Below are positions 26,737 through 36,180 of a DNA stretch of 37,499 nt, in pieces; within the stretch, counting starts at the first letter, position 1, and each line of letters opens with the position of its first letter. Source of the DNA: an uncultured Paenalcaligenes sp. (GTDB lineage Bacteria; Pseudomonadota; Gammaproteobacteria; Burkholderiales; Burkholderiaceae_B); the NCBI GenBank assembly GCA_947626245.1, contig CANQRK010000006.1:1-37499 (forward strand), read 5' to 3'. Made by a program: the position numbers and the translations under genes. Below the pieces are notes generated by a model that saw only the letters and a list, made by a program, of their open reading frames with translations, made no database searches and was not told where the DNA came from.

Positions 26737-27495
26737 ATGGAAATCAAAGACAAAGTCTTTATTGTAACGGGTGGTTCCTCTGGTCTAGGTGCAGGCACCG
26801 TACGTATGTTGGTACAGCATGGCGCCAAGGTCGTCATTGCCGACATACAAGACGAGGCGGGCCAACAACTCGCTGCCGAGCTAGGACAATGCTATGTTCA
26901 TACCGATGTAACCAATGCCGCTGATGCGCAACAGACCATTGACCAGGCGCTACGCCTTGGCCCTCTCTATGGCCTCGTTAATTGCGCTGGAGTCGCCCCT
27001 GCTGCCCGCATCGTAGGTCGAGAAGCCCCTCACGACCTAGACCTCTTTCAACAAGTCGTCTCTATTAATTTAATTGGCACATTCAATATGTGTCGTCTAG
27101 CCGCTTTTGCTATGAGCAAAAACCCACCTCTAGACACCGGAGAACGTGGCGTTCTCATCAATACAGCCTCGGTAGCGGCCTTTGATGGTCAAATTGGTCA
27201 GGCGGCGTATGCCTCGTCCAAAGCCGCCGTTGCTGGCATGACACTTCCTATTGCCCGCGACCTCGCCCGACTAGGCATTCGTTGTGTTACTATTGCTCCC
27301 GGTATTTTTGCTACGCCCATGATCTTTACCATGCCTCAAGAAGTCCAAGACTCTTTGGCAGCCAGCATTCCTTTTCCTTCTCGTCTAGGCCGACCTGAAG
27401 ACTTCTCTAAACTGGTTTTCAGTATTATCGACAACGAAATGATTAATGGTGAAACCATTCGTTTAGATGGAGCGATCCGAATGGCACCCAAATAA
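26737..27495 (+). CDS. SDR oxidoreductase, type-10 3-hydroxyacyl-CoA dehydrogenase-like
   Basis: NAD-dependent short-chain dehydrogenase. Cofactor motif VTGGSSGLGAG (10-20), NCAGVAPA, catalytic NTASVAAFDGQ and YASSKAA (Tyr/Lys). The C-terminal half (GMTLPIARDLARLGIRCVTIAPG, FPSRLG, RLDGAIRM) closely resembles human HSD17B10, pointing to 3-hydroxy-2-methylbutyryl-CoA or other short hydroxyacyl-CoA substrates. ATG 26737 with GTGAGG six bases upstream is preferred to GTG 26725. 252 aa. It ends 2 bp before murJ. Confidence 0.87.
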   Translation: MEIKDKVFIVTGGSSGLGAGTVRMLVQHGAKVVIADIQDEAGQQLAAELGQCYVHTDVTNAADAQQTIDQALRLGPLYGLVNCAGVAPAARIVGREAPHDLDLFQQVVSINLIGTFNMCRLAAFAMSKNPPLDTGERGVLINTASVAAFDGQIGQAAYASSKAAVAGMTLPIARDLARLGIRCVTIAPGIFATPMIFTMPQEVQDSLAASIPFPSRLGRPEDFSKLVFSIIDNEMINGETIRLDGAIRMAPK

Positions 27496-27497
27496 CT

Positions 27498-29054
27498 ATG
27501 AGTTTATTGCGCTCTGCCGCTACGATTAGTAGTCTAACTTTACTATCGCGCATTACTGGTTTAGTGCGCGATATTTTAATTGCTCGCAGCTTTGGTGCGG
27601 GCCCGCTAAGCGATGCCTTTTGGGTTGCTTTTCGTATTCCCAACCTCCTTAGACGTTTATTTGCCGAGGGCGCTTTTTCTCAAGCCTTTGTGCCTATTCT
27701 TAACGAGGTACGCAGCCAAGGCTCTGAAAAAGAAGTTAAGCTACTCTTGGATCGTGTCGCCTTGGCCTTAACTAGCGTGGTTATGCTCATCACCTTATTG
27801 GGCATGCTCGCTACTCCATGGGTCGTCAGCGCCATGGCTAGCGGCCTAACCGCAGCCGCCAAACAATCGGAATTTGAAGCCGCCGTCTGGATGACGCGCG
27901 TCATGTTTCCCTATATTGTCTGTATGTCCTTGGTGGCCTTAGCCTCCGGTGTACTCAATACGTGGAGCCGCTTTGCGGTACCCGCCTTTACTCCGATCTT
28001 GCTAAATCTGGCGATGATCTTAGCCAGTGTGTTCGCTGCCCCCTATTTTGATCCGCCTATTTACGCCCTAGCGATCGGTGTTGTTGTAGGCGGCTTGGCT
28101 CAGCTTAGCGTGCAATGGGCCGCCCTAGCACGCCTAGGTCTCATGCCACGCTTTTCTTGGCGTGTGCACCAAGCATGGGCAGACCCTTTGGTTAAACGCG
28201 TGGTCAAACAAATGTTACCCGCTATTTTAGGGGTATCAGTGGCTCAGCTTTCCCTACTGATCAATACCAACATTGCCACCTGGCTAGAGTCCGGCAGCGT
28301 TACGTGGTTGTCTTTTGCCGATCGCCTAATGGAGTTCCCGACGGCTTTATTAGGAGTGGCTTTAGGAACCGTGTTACTGCCCAAACTATCAGCTGCCCAC
28401 GCCGAAGATGATCAAACCCGCTATCAGGCGTTATTAGATTGGGGCTTACGATTGGTCGTTATGCTAGGCGTACCGGCCGCTATCGGCTTAGCTTTGCTTA
28501 GCGAAGGGCTAGTCGCCACTTTATTTAACTATGGGCAATTTAACGCCAACGATGTGACCCAAACTCAAACCGCGGTCATTGCCTATGCCGTCGGTTTGTT
28601 AGCTCTGCTCGCCATTAAAATCTTAGCTCCAGCTTTTTATGCCCGCCAAGACATCAGAACACCGGTGCGCATCGCTATTTTCGTCCTCGTTTTGACTCAA
28701 GTCATGAATCTATTTTTAGTGCCAACCCTAGCTCATGCGGGTTTGGCACTGTCTATTGGGCTTGGTGCTAGCATTAATGCGTTATGTTTATTGTATTTAT
28801 TGCATAAACGCCACATTTATCGCCCCCAAGCAGGCTGGCTCCGGTTTATACTACGGTTATTCCCTGCACTTGCTGTGATGACCTCTATCTTGTTAATGGC
28901 GAACCATCACATAGATTGGATCGCCCTAGCACACGCACCGTGGTTACGCGCCTTATATCTATTTTTACTTGTGGGTATTTGTGCAGCATGTTACGGTTTT
29001 ATCCTTATTGTATTTGGCTTTAGACTGCGTGACTTTACAAAGCCGCGCCCCTAA
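27498..29054 (+). CDS. murJ: Lipid II flippase MurJ
   Basis: Polytopic inner-membrane protein (MviN family) that moves lipid II outward for peptidoglycan synthesis. The N-terminus LTLLSRITGLVRDILIARSFGAG and FRIPNLLRRLFAEGAFSQAF is diagnostic. About 14 hydrophobic segments over 518 aa. No ribosome-binding site is obvious in the 2-bp gap, so translation is likely coupled to the SDR gene. Confidence 0.95.
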   Translation: MSLLRSAATISSLTLLSRITGLVRDILIARSFGAGPLSDAFWVAFRIPNLLRRLFAEGAFSQAFVPILNEVRSQGSEKEVKLLLDRVALALTSVVMLITLLGMLATPWVVSAMASGLTAAAKQSEFEAAVWMTRVMFPYIVCMSLVALASGVLNTWSRFAVPAFTPILLNLAMILASVFAAPYFDPPIYALAIGVVVGGLAQLSVQWAALARLGLMPRFSWRVHQAWADPLVKRVVKQMLPAILGVSVAQLSLLINTNIATWLESGSVTWLSFADRLMEFPTALLGVALGTVLLPKLSAAHAEDDQTRYQALLDWGLRLVVMLGVPAAIGLALLSEGLVATLFNYGQFNANDVTQTQTAVIAYAVGLLALLAIKILAPAFYARQDIRTPVRIAIFVLVLTQVMNLFLVPTLAHAGLALSIGLGASINALCLLYLLHKRHIYRPQAGWLRFILRLFPALAVMTSILLMANHHIDWIALAHAPWLRALYLFLLVGICAACYGFILIVFGFRLRDFTKPRP

Positions 29055-29105
29055 TATATAGTATTAGTCTTTGCCAATTAAACCTTTTTCAATTAAATAC
29101 TAACT

Positions 29106-29372
29106 ATGGCTAATTCAGCACAAGCACGTAAACGCGCCCGTCAATCCGTAGCGCGCAACTCTCACAACGCCAGCATGCGCTCCATGATGCGCACTTCCAT
29201 CAAACGCGTACGCCAAGCTATCGACGCTGGTGACCAAACCGCTGCTAACGAAGTTTTCCGTAAAGCAGCTAGCGTTATTGATCGCGTTGCTGACAAAAAC
29301 ATCATCCACAAAAACAAAGCTGCTCGTCACAAGAGCCGTCTAGCCGCTGCCATCAAGGCAATGGCCGCCTAA
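29106..29372 (+). CDS. rpsT: 30S ribosomal protein S20
   Basis: Primary 16S rRNA-binding protein. The Lys/Arg/Ala-rich sequence [20 protein letters not shown] and [16 protein letters not shown] is typical. 88 aa. No strong Shine-Dalgarno sequence precedes the ATG, which recalls S20 genes that are translationally autoregulated, although this one starts with ATG. Adjacent to murJ as in many betaproteobacteria. Confidence 0.97.
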   Translation: MANSAQARKRARQSVARNSHNASMRSMMRTSIKRVRQAIDAGDQTAANEVFRKAASVIDRVADKNIIHKNKAARHKSRLAAAIKAMAA

Positions 29373-29420
29373 ATCGGCTAGGTTTAATTGGCCGAGACAG
29401 CGTAGCCTTTACAGGCGATC

Positions 29421-29451
29421 AAAAAAGGGTGCATTTAGCACCCTTTTTTTT
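29421..29451. terminator. Intrinsic terminator of rpsT
   Basis: AAAAAAGGGTGC / GCACCCTTTTTT with loop ATTTA. A- and T-runs on both sides mean it can serve the convergent DUF3579 gene as well. Confidence 0.9.
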
Positions 29452-29505
29452 GGTGTAGTCAAACCTGAAAAATCAAGCTACTACAAAAAAAGCAGCCCAC
29501 GCTGC

Positions 29506-29790
29506 CTAATCCATTGCTACGCCAGAAGTTCGCAAATCGTTGTCTTTAGCAAAACCGCACACAAATTTCCATGCCAGAGGCTCTAGGTCTCGGAGTCTAG
29601 GGTCTACGACCACACACCTTACTCCATCAATTAGACGCGGCACCACATAAGGCGAATAAGTGAACGGGCCACCGGCTGAACCGGCTGGTCTATACTGAGA
29701 AAGCACCCCTGCTAAACGCTCGGCCCAATCGCTGGGTCGGAAACGTTGACCTGAGTTAGTAGTGCCATGAATTACAAGCATTATCGACAT
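29506..29790 (-). CDS. DUF3579 domain protein
   Basis: Small soluble protein of unknown function found in betaproteobacteria. The family core is visible: FRPSDWAERLAGVLS, YSPYV, GVRCVVVDPRLRDLEPLAW and FAKDNDL. The track start is GTG 29832; ATG 29790 (MSIMLVIHGTTNSGQ) fits the family N-terminus better, with TTGGAA upstream. 94 aa. Divergent from argF, a neighbourhood I recall from related genomes. Confidence 0.8.
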   Translation of the reverse strand: MSIMLVIHGTTNSGQRFRPSDWAERLAGVLSQYRPAGSAGGPFTYSPYVVPRLIDGVRCVVVDPRLRDLEPLAWKFVCGFAKDNDLRTSGVAMD

Positions 29791-29966
29791 AGAATTCCAA
29801 GAATAAACAACCTGTGACTGCAAAAACTCCACAGCAACATTGTAGCCTATTGCACTGAATCCACCTACTTTGATTTACAGCCTTAGAACACGGGGCGGGA
29901 CTAGGCGGATCTCTGACTTTGCACTATTATATAAAATTGGCTTACTTTTTTTTGCTAAGGTTTTGT

Positions 29967-30899
29967 ATGAACGCTCCGGCACCTATACGGCACTATCTAC
30001 AGTTTAATGACTTGTCTAAAGACGAAACACTCTATCTGCTTAATCGCGCCCGCCTTATCAAAGAGCGCTTCAAGCGCTACGAGCCACACCTTACTCTGCA
30101 CGACCGCACCCTAGCGATGGTATTTGAAAAAGCCAGTACCCGTACTCGTGTCTCTTTTGAGGCAGGCATGTACCAAATGGGCGGCTCCGTCATTCACCTT
30201 ACCACAAATGACTCTCAGCTCGGACGCTCCGAGCCCATCGAGGATACCGCTCGTGTTATTTCACGTATGGTTGACCTCATTATGATTCGCACTTTTGGTC
30301 AAGAGCGTATCGAGCTATTCGCCAAACATTCTCGCGTGCCTGTTATTAACGGTCTCACTAACGAATACCACCCTTGTCAAATCCTCGCTGACATTTTCAC
30401 CTTTACAGAGCACCACGGCTCTATTCAGGGCAAAACCGTAGCATGGATAGGTGACGGCAACAACATGGCCTACACATGGCTACAAGCCGCCCAAATGCTA
30501 GGGTTCAAGCTACACATTTCCTCTCCACAGGGCTACACCCTAGACCCGGCCCTTATCGGCAACCCAGATCCGTCCGTCTTCCAGGAATTCGATGACCCCA
30601 TGGAAGCCTGCAAGGGCGCTCATTTGGTCACTACCGACGTCTGGACCAGCATGGGCTTCGAAGAAGAAAACGAAGTACGCCGCAAGGCCTTTGCCGATTG
30701 GTGCGTGGACGAAGACATGATGGCTGTAGCGGCTCCCGATGCCTTATTCATGCATTGCTTACCGGCTCACCGTGGCGAAGAAGTCACCGCCGAAGTCATT
30801 GATGGCTCCCAAAGCGTGGTCTGGGACGAAGCCGAAAACCGCATGCACGTTCAAAAAGCATTGATGGAATTTTTATTAGTTGGCCAGCTGGACAGCTAA
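29967..30899 (+). CDS. argF: Ornithine carbamoyltransferase
   Basis: Makes citrulline from ornithine and carbamoyl phosphate. STRTRVSFEAGMYQMGG binds carbamoyl phosphate, NEYHPCQILAD and MHCLPAHRGEEV (catalytic Cys) follow, and WTSMGFE marks the ornithine loop. ATG 29967 (MNAPAPIRHYLQF) with AAGG upstream is preferred to the track's longer ORF, whose first 16 residues come from AT-rich promoter DNA. 310 aa. Convergent with argG. Confidence 0.95.
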   Translation: MNAPAPIRHYLQFNDLSKDETLYLLNRARLIKERFKRYEPHLTLHDRTLAMVFEKASTRTRVSFEAGMYQMGGSVIHLTTNDSQLGRSEPIEDTARVISRMVDLIMIRTFGQERIELFAKHSRVPVINGLTNEYHPCQILADIFTFTEHHGSIQGKTVAWIGDGNNMAYTWLQAAQMLGFKLHISSPQGYTLDPALIGNPDPSVFQEFDDPMEACKGAHLVTTDVWTSMGFEEENEVRRKAFADWCVDEDMMAVAAPDALFMHCLPAHRGEEVTAEVIDGSQSVVWDEAENRMHVQKALMEFLLVGQLDS

Positions 30900-30944
30900 C
30901 TACACAAAATAAAGCACGTTTAGAGCGCGTTTTCGATAAAGGCT

Positions 30945-31020
30945 GATCGGGGGCATGGCCCCCTCTCACAATCTGCCTCTACGCCCATGATGTAATGATG
31001 ATTGGGGGGGCATACCCCTC
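30945..31020. repeat. REP-like copies between argF and argG
   Basis: GATCGGGGGCATGGCCCCCT (30945-30964) carries the same GGGGGC-ATG-GCCCCC palindrome as the copy at 3901. A degenerate copy, GATTGGGGGGGCATACCCCT, follows at about 31000-31019. Neither contains the second GCAGGCCACGCCTGC palindrome. Confidence 0.8.
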
Positions 31021-31022
31021 AT

Positions 31023-31050
31023 AAAAAAAGGAGCCGTAAGGCTCCTTTTT

Positions 31051-31052
<2 letters not shown>
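31023..31052. terminator. Bidirectional intrinsic terminator, argF / argG
   Basis: AAAAAAAGGAGCC / GGCTCCTTTTTTT with loop GTAA. The right arm runs into the argG stop codon. Confidence 0.92.
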
Positions 31053-32415
<1,363 letters not shown>

Positions 32416-32426
32416 TTAATCCATCT

Positions 32427-32455
32427 ATTATATCCCTCATTACAAAGGCTTTCAG
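32427..32455 (-). promoter_or_regulatory. Candidate argG promoter
   Basis: CTGAAA (32455-32450), 17-bp spacer, perfect TATAAT (32432-32427). Start near 32420 gives a leader of about 32 nt. Confidence 0.55.
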
Positions 32456-32500
32456 CAAAGAATGTTATTCTTAGAGTCTTTGCCCATTGAATCGACACTT

Positions 32501-32893
32501 ATGCCTGAAATTCATATCGCTGCAGCCATTATCCTGAATGAACACGGCCAAATGCTGCTGGTTCGCAAGAAAAACACCCAACGCTTCATGCAAGCAGGTG
32601 GTAAAATCGAAGCTAACGAAAGCCCTTTGCAAGCTATACTGCGCGAACTCGATGAAGAAATCCAAATTCAGCCTGATCCCAGCAGCTTGTATTACCACGG
32701 CCACTTCAGTGCTCCTGCGGCCAACGAGCCCAATCATACGGTTTCTGCCCATCTCTATCAGTTAACATGGCATAATCCCATACACATAGCAGCAGAAATC
32801 GAAGAAGCCGTCTGGCTGTCACCTCAAGACGCCCTAGACACCTTGGCTCTGGCTCCGCTAACCGAACACACTATTATTCCGTTATTGATTTAG
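32501..32893 (+). CDS. NUDIX hydrolase
   Basis: Pyrophosphohydrolase of unknown substrate. The NUDIX box is GKIEANESPLQAILRELDEEIQI, matching Gx5Ex7REUxEExGU except that Gln replaces the Gly. Metal-binding glutamates are present. The start at ATG 32501 (MPEIHIAAAIILN) fits family N-termini; the track's ATG 32462 would add 13 residues and neither has a clear Shine-Dalgarno site. 130 aa. The argG promoter lies back-to-back with it. Confidence 0.85.
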   Translation: MPEIHIAAAIILNEHGQMLLVRKKNTQRFMQAGGKIEANESPLQAILRELDEEIQIQPDPSSLYYHGHFSAPAANEPNHTVSAHLYQLTWHNPIHIAAEIEEAVWLSPQDALDTLALAPLTEHTIIPLLI

Positions 32894-32905
32894 GCTCCAG
32901 AGAGC

Positions 32906-33454
32906 ATGAACACACATACTACCCAAACTACGCATTGCTTTACTCTGCAACAGTTACGCGCAGCAACCCAAGCCGGCGGCGTAGCTGGCGTGTCCCTAAA
33001 AGCCCAAGGCAGTGGCTTTTATATTCAAATTCAGCTGCGCACTGGACAACACGCCGTTTTGGTCACTGCTCGGAGTCGTTCACCTCGTATGTTTAAAAAC
33101 CCCGCTCAGTCCTTTGGGGTGCTTAAACGCGTCGGCATTGTAACGGGCAGCTTTGATGTCACGCATTACGCCCCCGAACAACAGCCCACCAACGACACCA
33201 AACAAAAAGAAAAAGTCAGCGCTCCCAAGGTCACCAAAGCCCCTCGAGCCAAAAAAGCGCCCGTTGTTACGCCCACCCCTGTCGCTGCTAGCACCCCCTC
33301 TGCCGCCACGCAACCTGCCGTAGCGCCAACCATACCCGCGCCAGCACTCGCAGTCACACCCAAACCCAAACCAAGCCCAGAGCCTGCTCCTAGCGTGCTC
33401 AATGAACCCGAGAAAAACGACCTCTCTTTGGGAATACAGCAGTCTTTAATCTAA
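32906..33454 (+). CDS. Unrecognised protein with basic Pro/Ala-rich tail
   Basis: I do not recognise a named family with confidence. Residues about 10-90 form a compact, probably alpha/beta module (FTLQQLRAATQAGGVAGV, FYIQIQLRTGQHAVLV, RSRSPRMFKNPAQSFGVL, VGIVTGSFDVTHY). This module vaguely recalls small proteins beside plasmid partition loci, from memory only. Residues 95-170 are low complexity, rich in Lys, Pro, Ala, Thr and Val, and probably disordered. No signal peptide or membrane segment. 182 aa, 12 bp after the NUDIX gene and followed by a terminator, so the two probably share a transcript. Confidence 0.65.
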   Translation: MNTHTTQTTHCFTLQQLRAATQAGGVAGVSLKAQGSGFYIQIQLRTGQHAVLVTARSRSPRMFKNPAQSFGVLKRVGIVTGSFDVTHYAPEQQPTNDTKQKEKVSAPKVTKAPRAKKAPVVTPTPVAASTPSAATQPAVAPTIPAPALAVTPKPKPSPEPAPSVLNEPEKNDLSLGIQQSLI

Positions 33455-33466
33455 GACGAGCATTAC

Positions 33467-33490
33467 AAAAGGGGCCTGTGGCCCCTTTTT
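33467..33490. terminator. Intrinsic terminator after the 32906-33454 gene
   Basis: AAAAGGGGCC / GGCCCCTTTT with a 3-nt loop and a T-run; it can also serve the convergent flavoprotein gene. Confidence 0.9.
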
Positions 33491-33519
33491 ACTATTACGC
33501 AATATATTTAGGCAAACCT

Positions 33520-34677
33520 CTATATCGCTTGGGGCCTAAGTGGCAATACCCCTAATAAGTAGTCCATTAGCTCTTTAACGGGCGCAATCCGTTTTCCAAA
33601 AGGCAAGACCTCGGAGCCGCGGAAAAACAAGCCACGTGCTATATCGCCCACCAACGCATAACCTAACTGCCTATCTATACAAAACTGCCCGCTTTTGGCT
33701 ACGCCATCACGTAAACCACAAAAGGCCAAACAATCAAAACCCTCTGAGCAATCTCGAGGCGTGGCAACCTGTTGCAGTTTAGACTCTTTGTGCAAGTAGG
33801 AATCCAACCAAGGAGTACGTACCGCACGTGCTGGCAAGCCAGCCACGCTCATGAAAGTGACAATGTCGTCTGGCTCGGCCTGCACCAAGACCTGTTTAAA
33901 GTTAGGGTGTGCATCCCCTTCTTCGGTAACGGCAAAAGCGCTACCCAACTGCACGGCACTGGCACCGGCGGCCAATAACTGCTGTACCTGCTCGGGTCGG
34001 TGAATACCCCCAGCTACAATTAACGGTATAGGCGCTAAGTCCATTTTTTCGAATACGGCAGTCGTTTGCTGTAGTGCGACCTCAAATTGATAGTTGTCAT
34101 TGTCCATATTCCCCAAATCAGCCAAACCTAAATGGCCAGCTGCAAACTTGGGGCTTTCAATCACAATGGCATCAGGCAAGCGATTTTTACGTTGCCATTT
34201 GCGCAAAACCAGCTGGATGCCTCTGGCATCAGACAAAATAGGAATTAATGCGACATCAGGGTAATCAGCGGCTAAATCGGGAAGATCTAAAGGCAGTCCT
34301 GCACCGACCACAATGGCATCCGCACCACTTTCACACGCTTGTCGCACGTACTCAGGATAGGCTTCAACAGCCTTCATGATGTTTACCGCAATCGCTCCTC
34401 GCCCTTGAGATAAGGCCTTGGCCGCTTTAATTTCACGGTCTAGCGCAATTAAATTACACTCGTTAATGGTGGCTTTAGAGGAGTCCTGAGCGCAGCGCTG
34501 CATCAGATCAGCATGGTGGCGGCGTAAATCTACGCTGGAAATCGTTCCCAAACCACCTAGTTGAGCCACGGAGCCCGCCAAGCGGTGTGCTGAAACCCCT
34601 ACTCCCATACCCCCTTGCACTACGGGCAAAAGCGCTTTGTTTTTAAGAGTGAAATGTTGTGTGTGAATACTATGCAC
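33520..34677 (-). CDS. Nitronate monooxygenase-like flavoprotein
   Basis: FMN-dependent TIM-barrel oxidoreductase of the nitronate monooxygenase / 2-nitropropane dioxygenase family. Motifs: PVVQGGMGVGVS (N-terminal FMN contact), DAIVVGAGLPLDLP, and AGGIHRPEQVQQLLAAGASAVQLGSAF (phosphate binding). The ORF track begins in non-conserved sequence; GTG 34677 has GGAAGGA (34690-34684) six bases upstream and gives MHSIHTQHFTLKNKALLPVV, 385 aa. The C-terminal 90 residues with clustered Cys (CLAFCGL) recur in a subset of this family. Real substrate unknown. Confidence 0.85.
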   Translation of the reverse strand: MHSIHTQHFTLKNKALLPVVQGGMGVGVSAHRLAGSVAQLGGLGTISSVDLRRHHADLMQRCAQDSSKATINECNLIALDREIKAAKALSQGRGAIAVNIMKAVEAYPEYVRQACESGADAIVVGAGLPLDLPDLAADYPDVALIPILSDARGIQLVLRKWQRKNRLPDAIVIESPKFAAGHLGLADLGNMDNDNYQFEVALQQTTAVFEKMDLAPIPLIVAGGIHRPEQVQQLLAAGASAVQLGSAFAVTEEGDAHPNFKQVLVQAEPDDIVTFMSVAGLPARAVRTPWLDSYLHKESKLQQVATPRDCSEGFDCLAFCGLRDGVAKSGQFCIDRQLGYALVGDIARGLFFRGSEVLPFGKRIAPVKELMDYLLGVLPLRPQAI

Positions 34678-34732
34678 TGTGAGTCCTTCCAATAACAAAT
34701 ACTGAAGACTCACTATGCCCCCAAAAACAAAG

Positions 34733-34760
34733 AGCGACCTTAACATGGGTCAAGGTCGCT
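34733..34760 (-). terminator. Hairpin downstream of pyrB
   Basis: AGCGACCTT / AAGGTCGCT, 9-bp stem and 10-nt loop, followed on the minus strand by CTTTGTTTTT. Probable pyrB terminator. Confidence 0.65.
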
Positions 34761-34789
34761 GCATTTAGTCTGCTATTTTGGCAAAGGGA

Positions 34790-36082
34790 TTAATACATGC
34801 CATGAAAAACAGCGTCTTCGGGGCCTATATGTGAAGGGGGGCTCCAGGTCACATCGCGCATCGAATGTTGAACTAAATTCTCTACCCCTAACAACACAGC
34901 AAAAATAGCCATTCGTACTGGAATACCATTATCTGCTTGGCGGAAAATCGCTAAGCGTGGGTCGTGATTTAGATCTATGCTTAGGTCATGCGCATCATCA
35001 CGACTGTCCCGTGGCAACGGGTGCATAATGATGACGTCTTCTTTGCCATATTGATCCAACAAGGCTTTATTAATTTGGAAGTCGGCACTGTAACCTTCGA
35101 GCTGCTCATCACTAAAACGTTCTTTTTGCACTCGAGTCGCATAAATAACATCCGCCCCTTTGATGCTAGTCATCGAGTTGGACTGCTCAATAACGTGATT
35201 TCCCCGTAAAGCCACCTGCTCAATAATATCTGCCGGCATTTCTAGGCCTGGGGGGGAAATAAGCGTGAAGGTTAAGCCCTTGTACAGGGCAAGCATTTTC
35301 ATCAAGGAGTGCACCGTACGACCGTACTTAAGGTCGCCCGTAATGGCTATATGCGCGCCATCAAGCAATTTCCCTAATCGAGAAAACTCGGTCAAAATCG
35401 TGTAGAGATCGAGCAAGGCTTGGCTGGGGTGTTCGCCCGCCCCATCGCCACCATTGACCACAGGAATATTGGTTGCGGCAGCAAATTCGGCTACCGATCC
35501 CTGCTCGGGGTGACGGATGACCATCGCATCGACATAACCGCTCATGACCCGACTGGTATCGTAAATGGATTCACCTTTTGCCATAGAGGAAAAAGTAAAT
35601 CCGGTGGTGTCACACACGGAACCACCCAAGCGACAAAAGGCAGCACCAAAGCTAACACGGGTACGGGTACTGGCCTCGAAAAATAAGTTACCCAATACCG
35701 CCCCCTCGAGCACTCGAGAGACTTTTTGACGACGGGCAATGGGTTGCATCATATCGGCGATGCGCACGAGCTCTTCGACGGACTCGCGAGTAAACTGATC
35801 AACGGAAATGAGCTGGTGCTTGCCATGAATGGCAATACGGTCGCGCAGAGGGCCACGCTGACTGTTTTGCGCATATTTTTCCAAGAGCGTCTCATTTTCT
35901 ACGATTTCAGTGACAAATCGTTGGACGACTTCGGGCATACCTCGAAACTCTTGGGATCCCTCGGGCAACAACCATGTGTCTAAAGCCCGACGTTTAACCC
36001 CTATACGCGCTGCAAAAACATCTCGCGTCAAATTTAAGCGACGCATCGCATCGCGCAAAAAAACCTGTTGTGAAACAGCCAT
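34790..36082 (-). CDS. pyrB: Aspartate carbamoyltransferase with N-terminal helix-turn-helix
   Basis: Commits carbamoyl phosphate and aspartate to pyrimidine synthesis. The catalytic part starts near residue 75 and has STRTRVSFGAAFCRLGG, EHPSQALLDLYTI and IMHPLPRDSRDDAHDL. It is 430 aa against about 310 for the E. coli catalytic chain. The extra N-terminus (LRDAMRRLNLTRDVFAARIGVKRRALDTWLLP) has the form of an XRE-like helix-turn-helix, and the C-terminus has a further 25-residue tail. No pyrI regulatory chain is nearby. AGGAAA precedes the ATG, and a perfect palindrome lies just upstream of it. Confidence 0.92.
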   Translation of the reverse strand: MAVSQQVFLRDAMRRLNLTRDVFAARIGVKRRALDTWLLPEGSQEFRGMPEVVQRFVTEIVENETLLEKYAQNSQRGPLRDRIAIHGKHQLISVDQFTRESVEELVRIADMMQPIARRQKVSRVLEGAVLGNLFFEASTRTRVSFGAAFCRLGGSVCDTTGFTFSSMAKGESIYDTSRVMSGYVDAMVIRHPEQGSVAEFAAATNIPVVNGGDGAGEHPSQALLDLYTILTEFSRLGKLLDGAHIAITGDLKYGRTVHSLMKMLALYKGLTFTLISPPGLEMPADIIEQVALRGNHVIEQSNSMTSIKGADVIYATRVQKERFSDEQLEGYSADFQINKALLDQYGKEDVIIMHPLPRDSRDDAHDLSIDLNHDPRLAIFRQADNGIPVRMAIFAVLLGVENLVQHSMRDVTWSPPSHIGPEDAVFHGMY

Positions 36083-36102
36083 GAGTTAATTTCCTAAAAA
36101 CA

Positions 36103-36115
36103 TACGCAATGCGTA
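36103..36115. promoter_or_regulatory. Perfect palindrome in the pyrB leader
   Basis: TACGCA-A-TGCGTA, 6-bp arms around one base, 21 bp upstream of the pyrB ATG and adjacent to its Shine-Dalgarno site. Candidate operator, possibly for the helix-turn-helix of PyrB itself. Confidence 0.4.
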
Positions 36116-36180
36116 CATTTTAAACCCAAAGCAGATGACAACTGGTTTTTTTGTGCAAATGATAACAAATAACGACAGTT

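Noticed and set aside
26685-26924. 79-aa ORF after adk
   Set aside because: It begins in the adk terminator and runs out of frame through the SDR N-terminus.
33080-33402. Two antisense ORFs, one rich in Gly/Arg (GGRGGASSDRGG), one in Gly/Ala
   Set aside because: They are mirror images of the Pro/Ala-rich low-complexity coding strand of the 32906-33454 gene.
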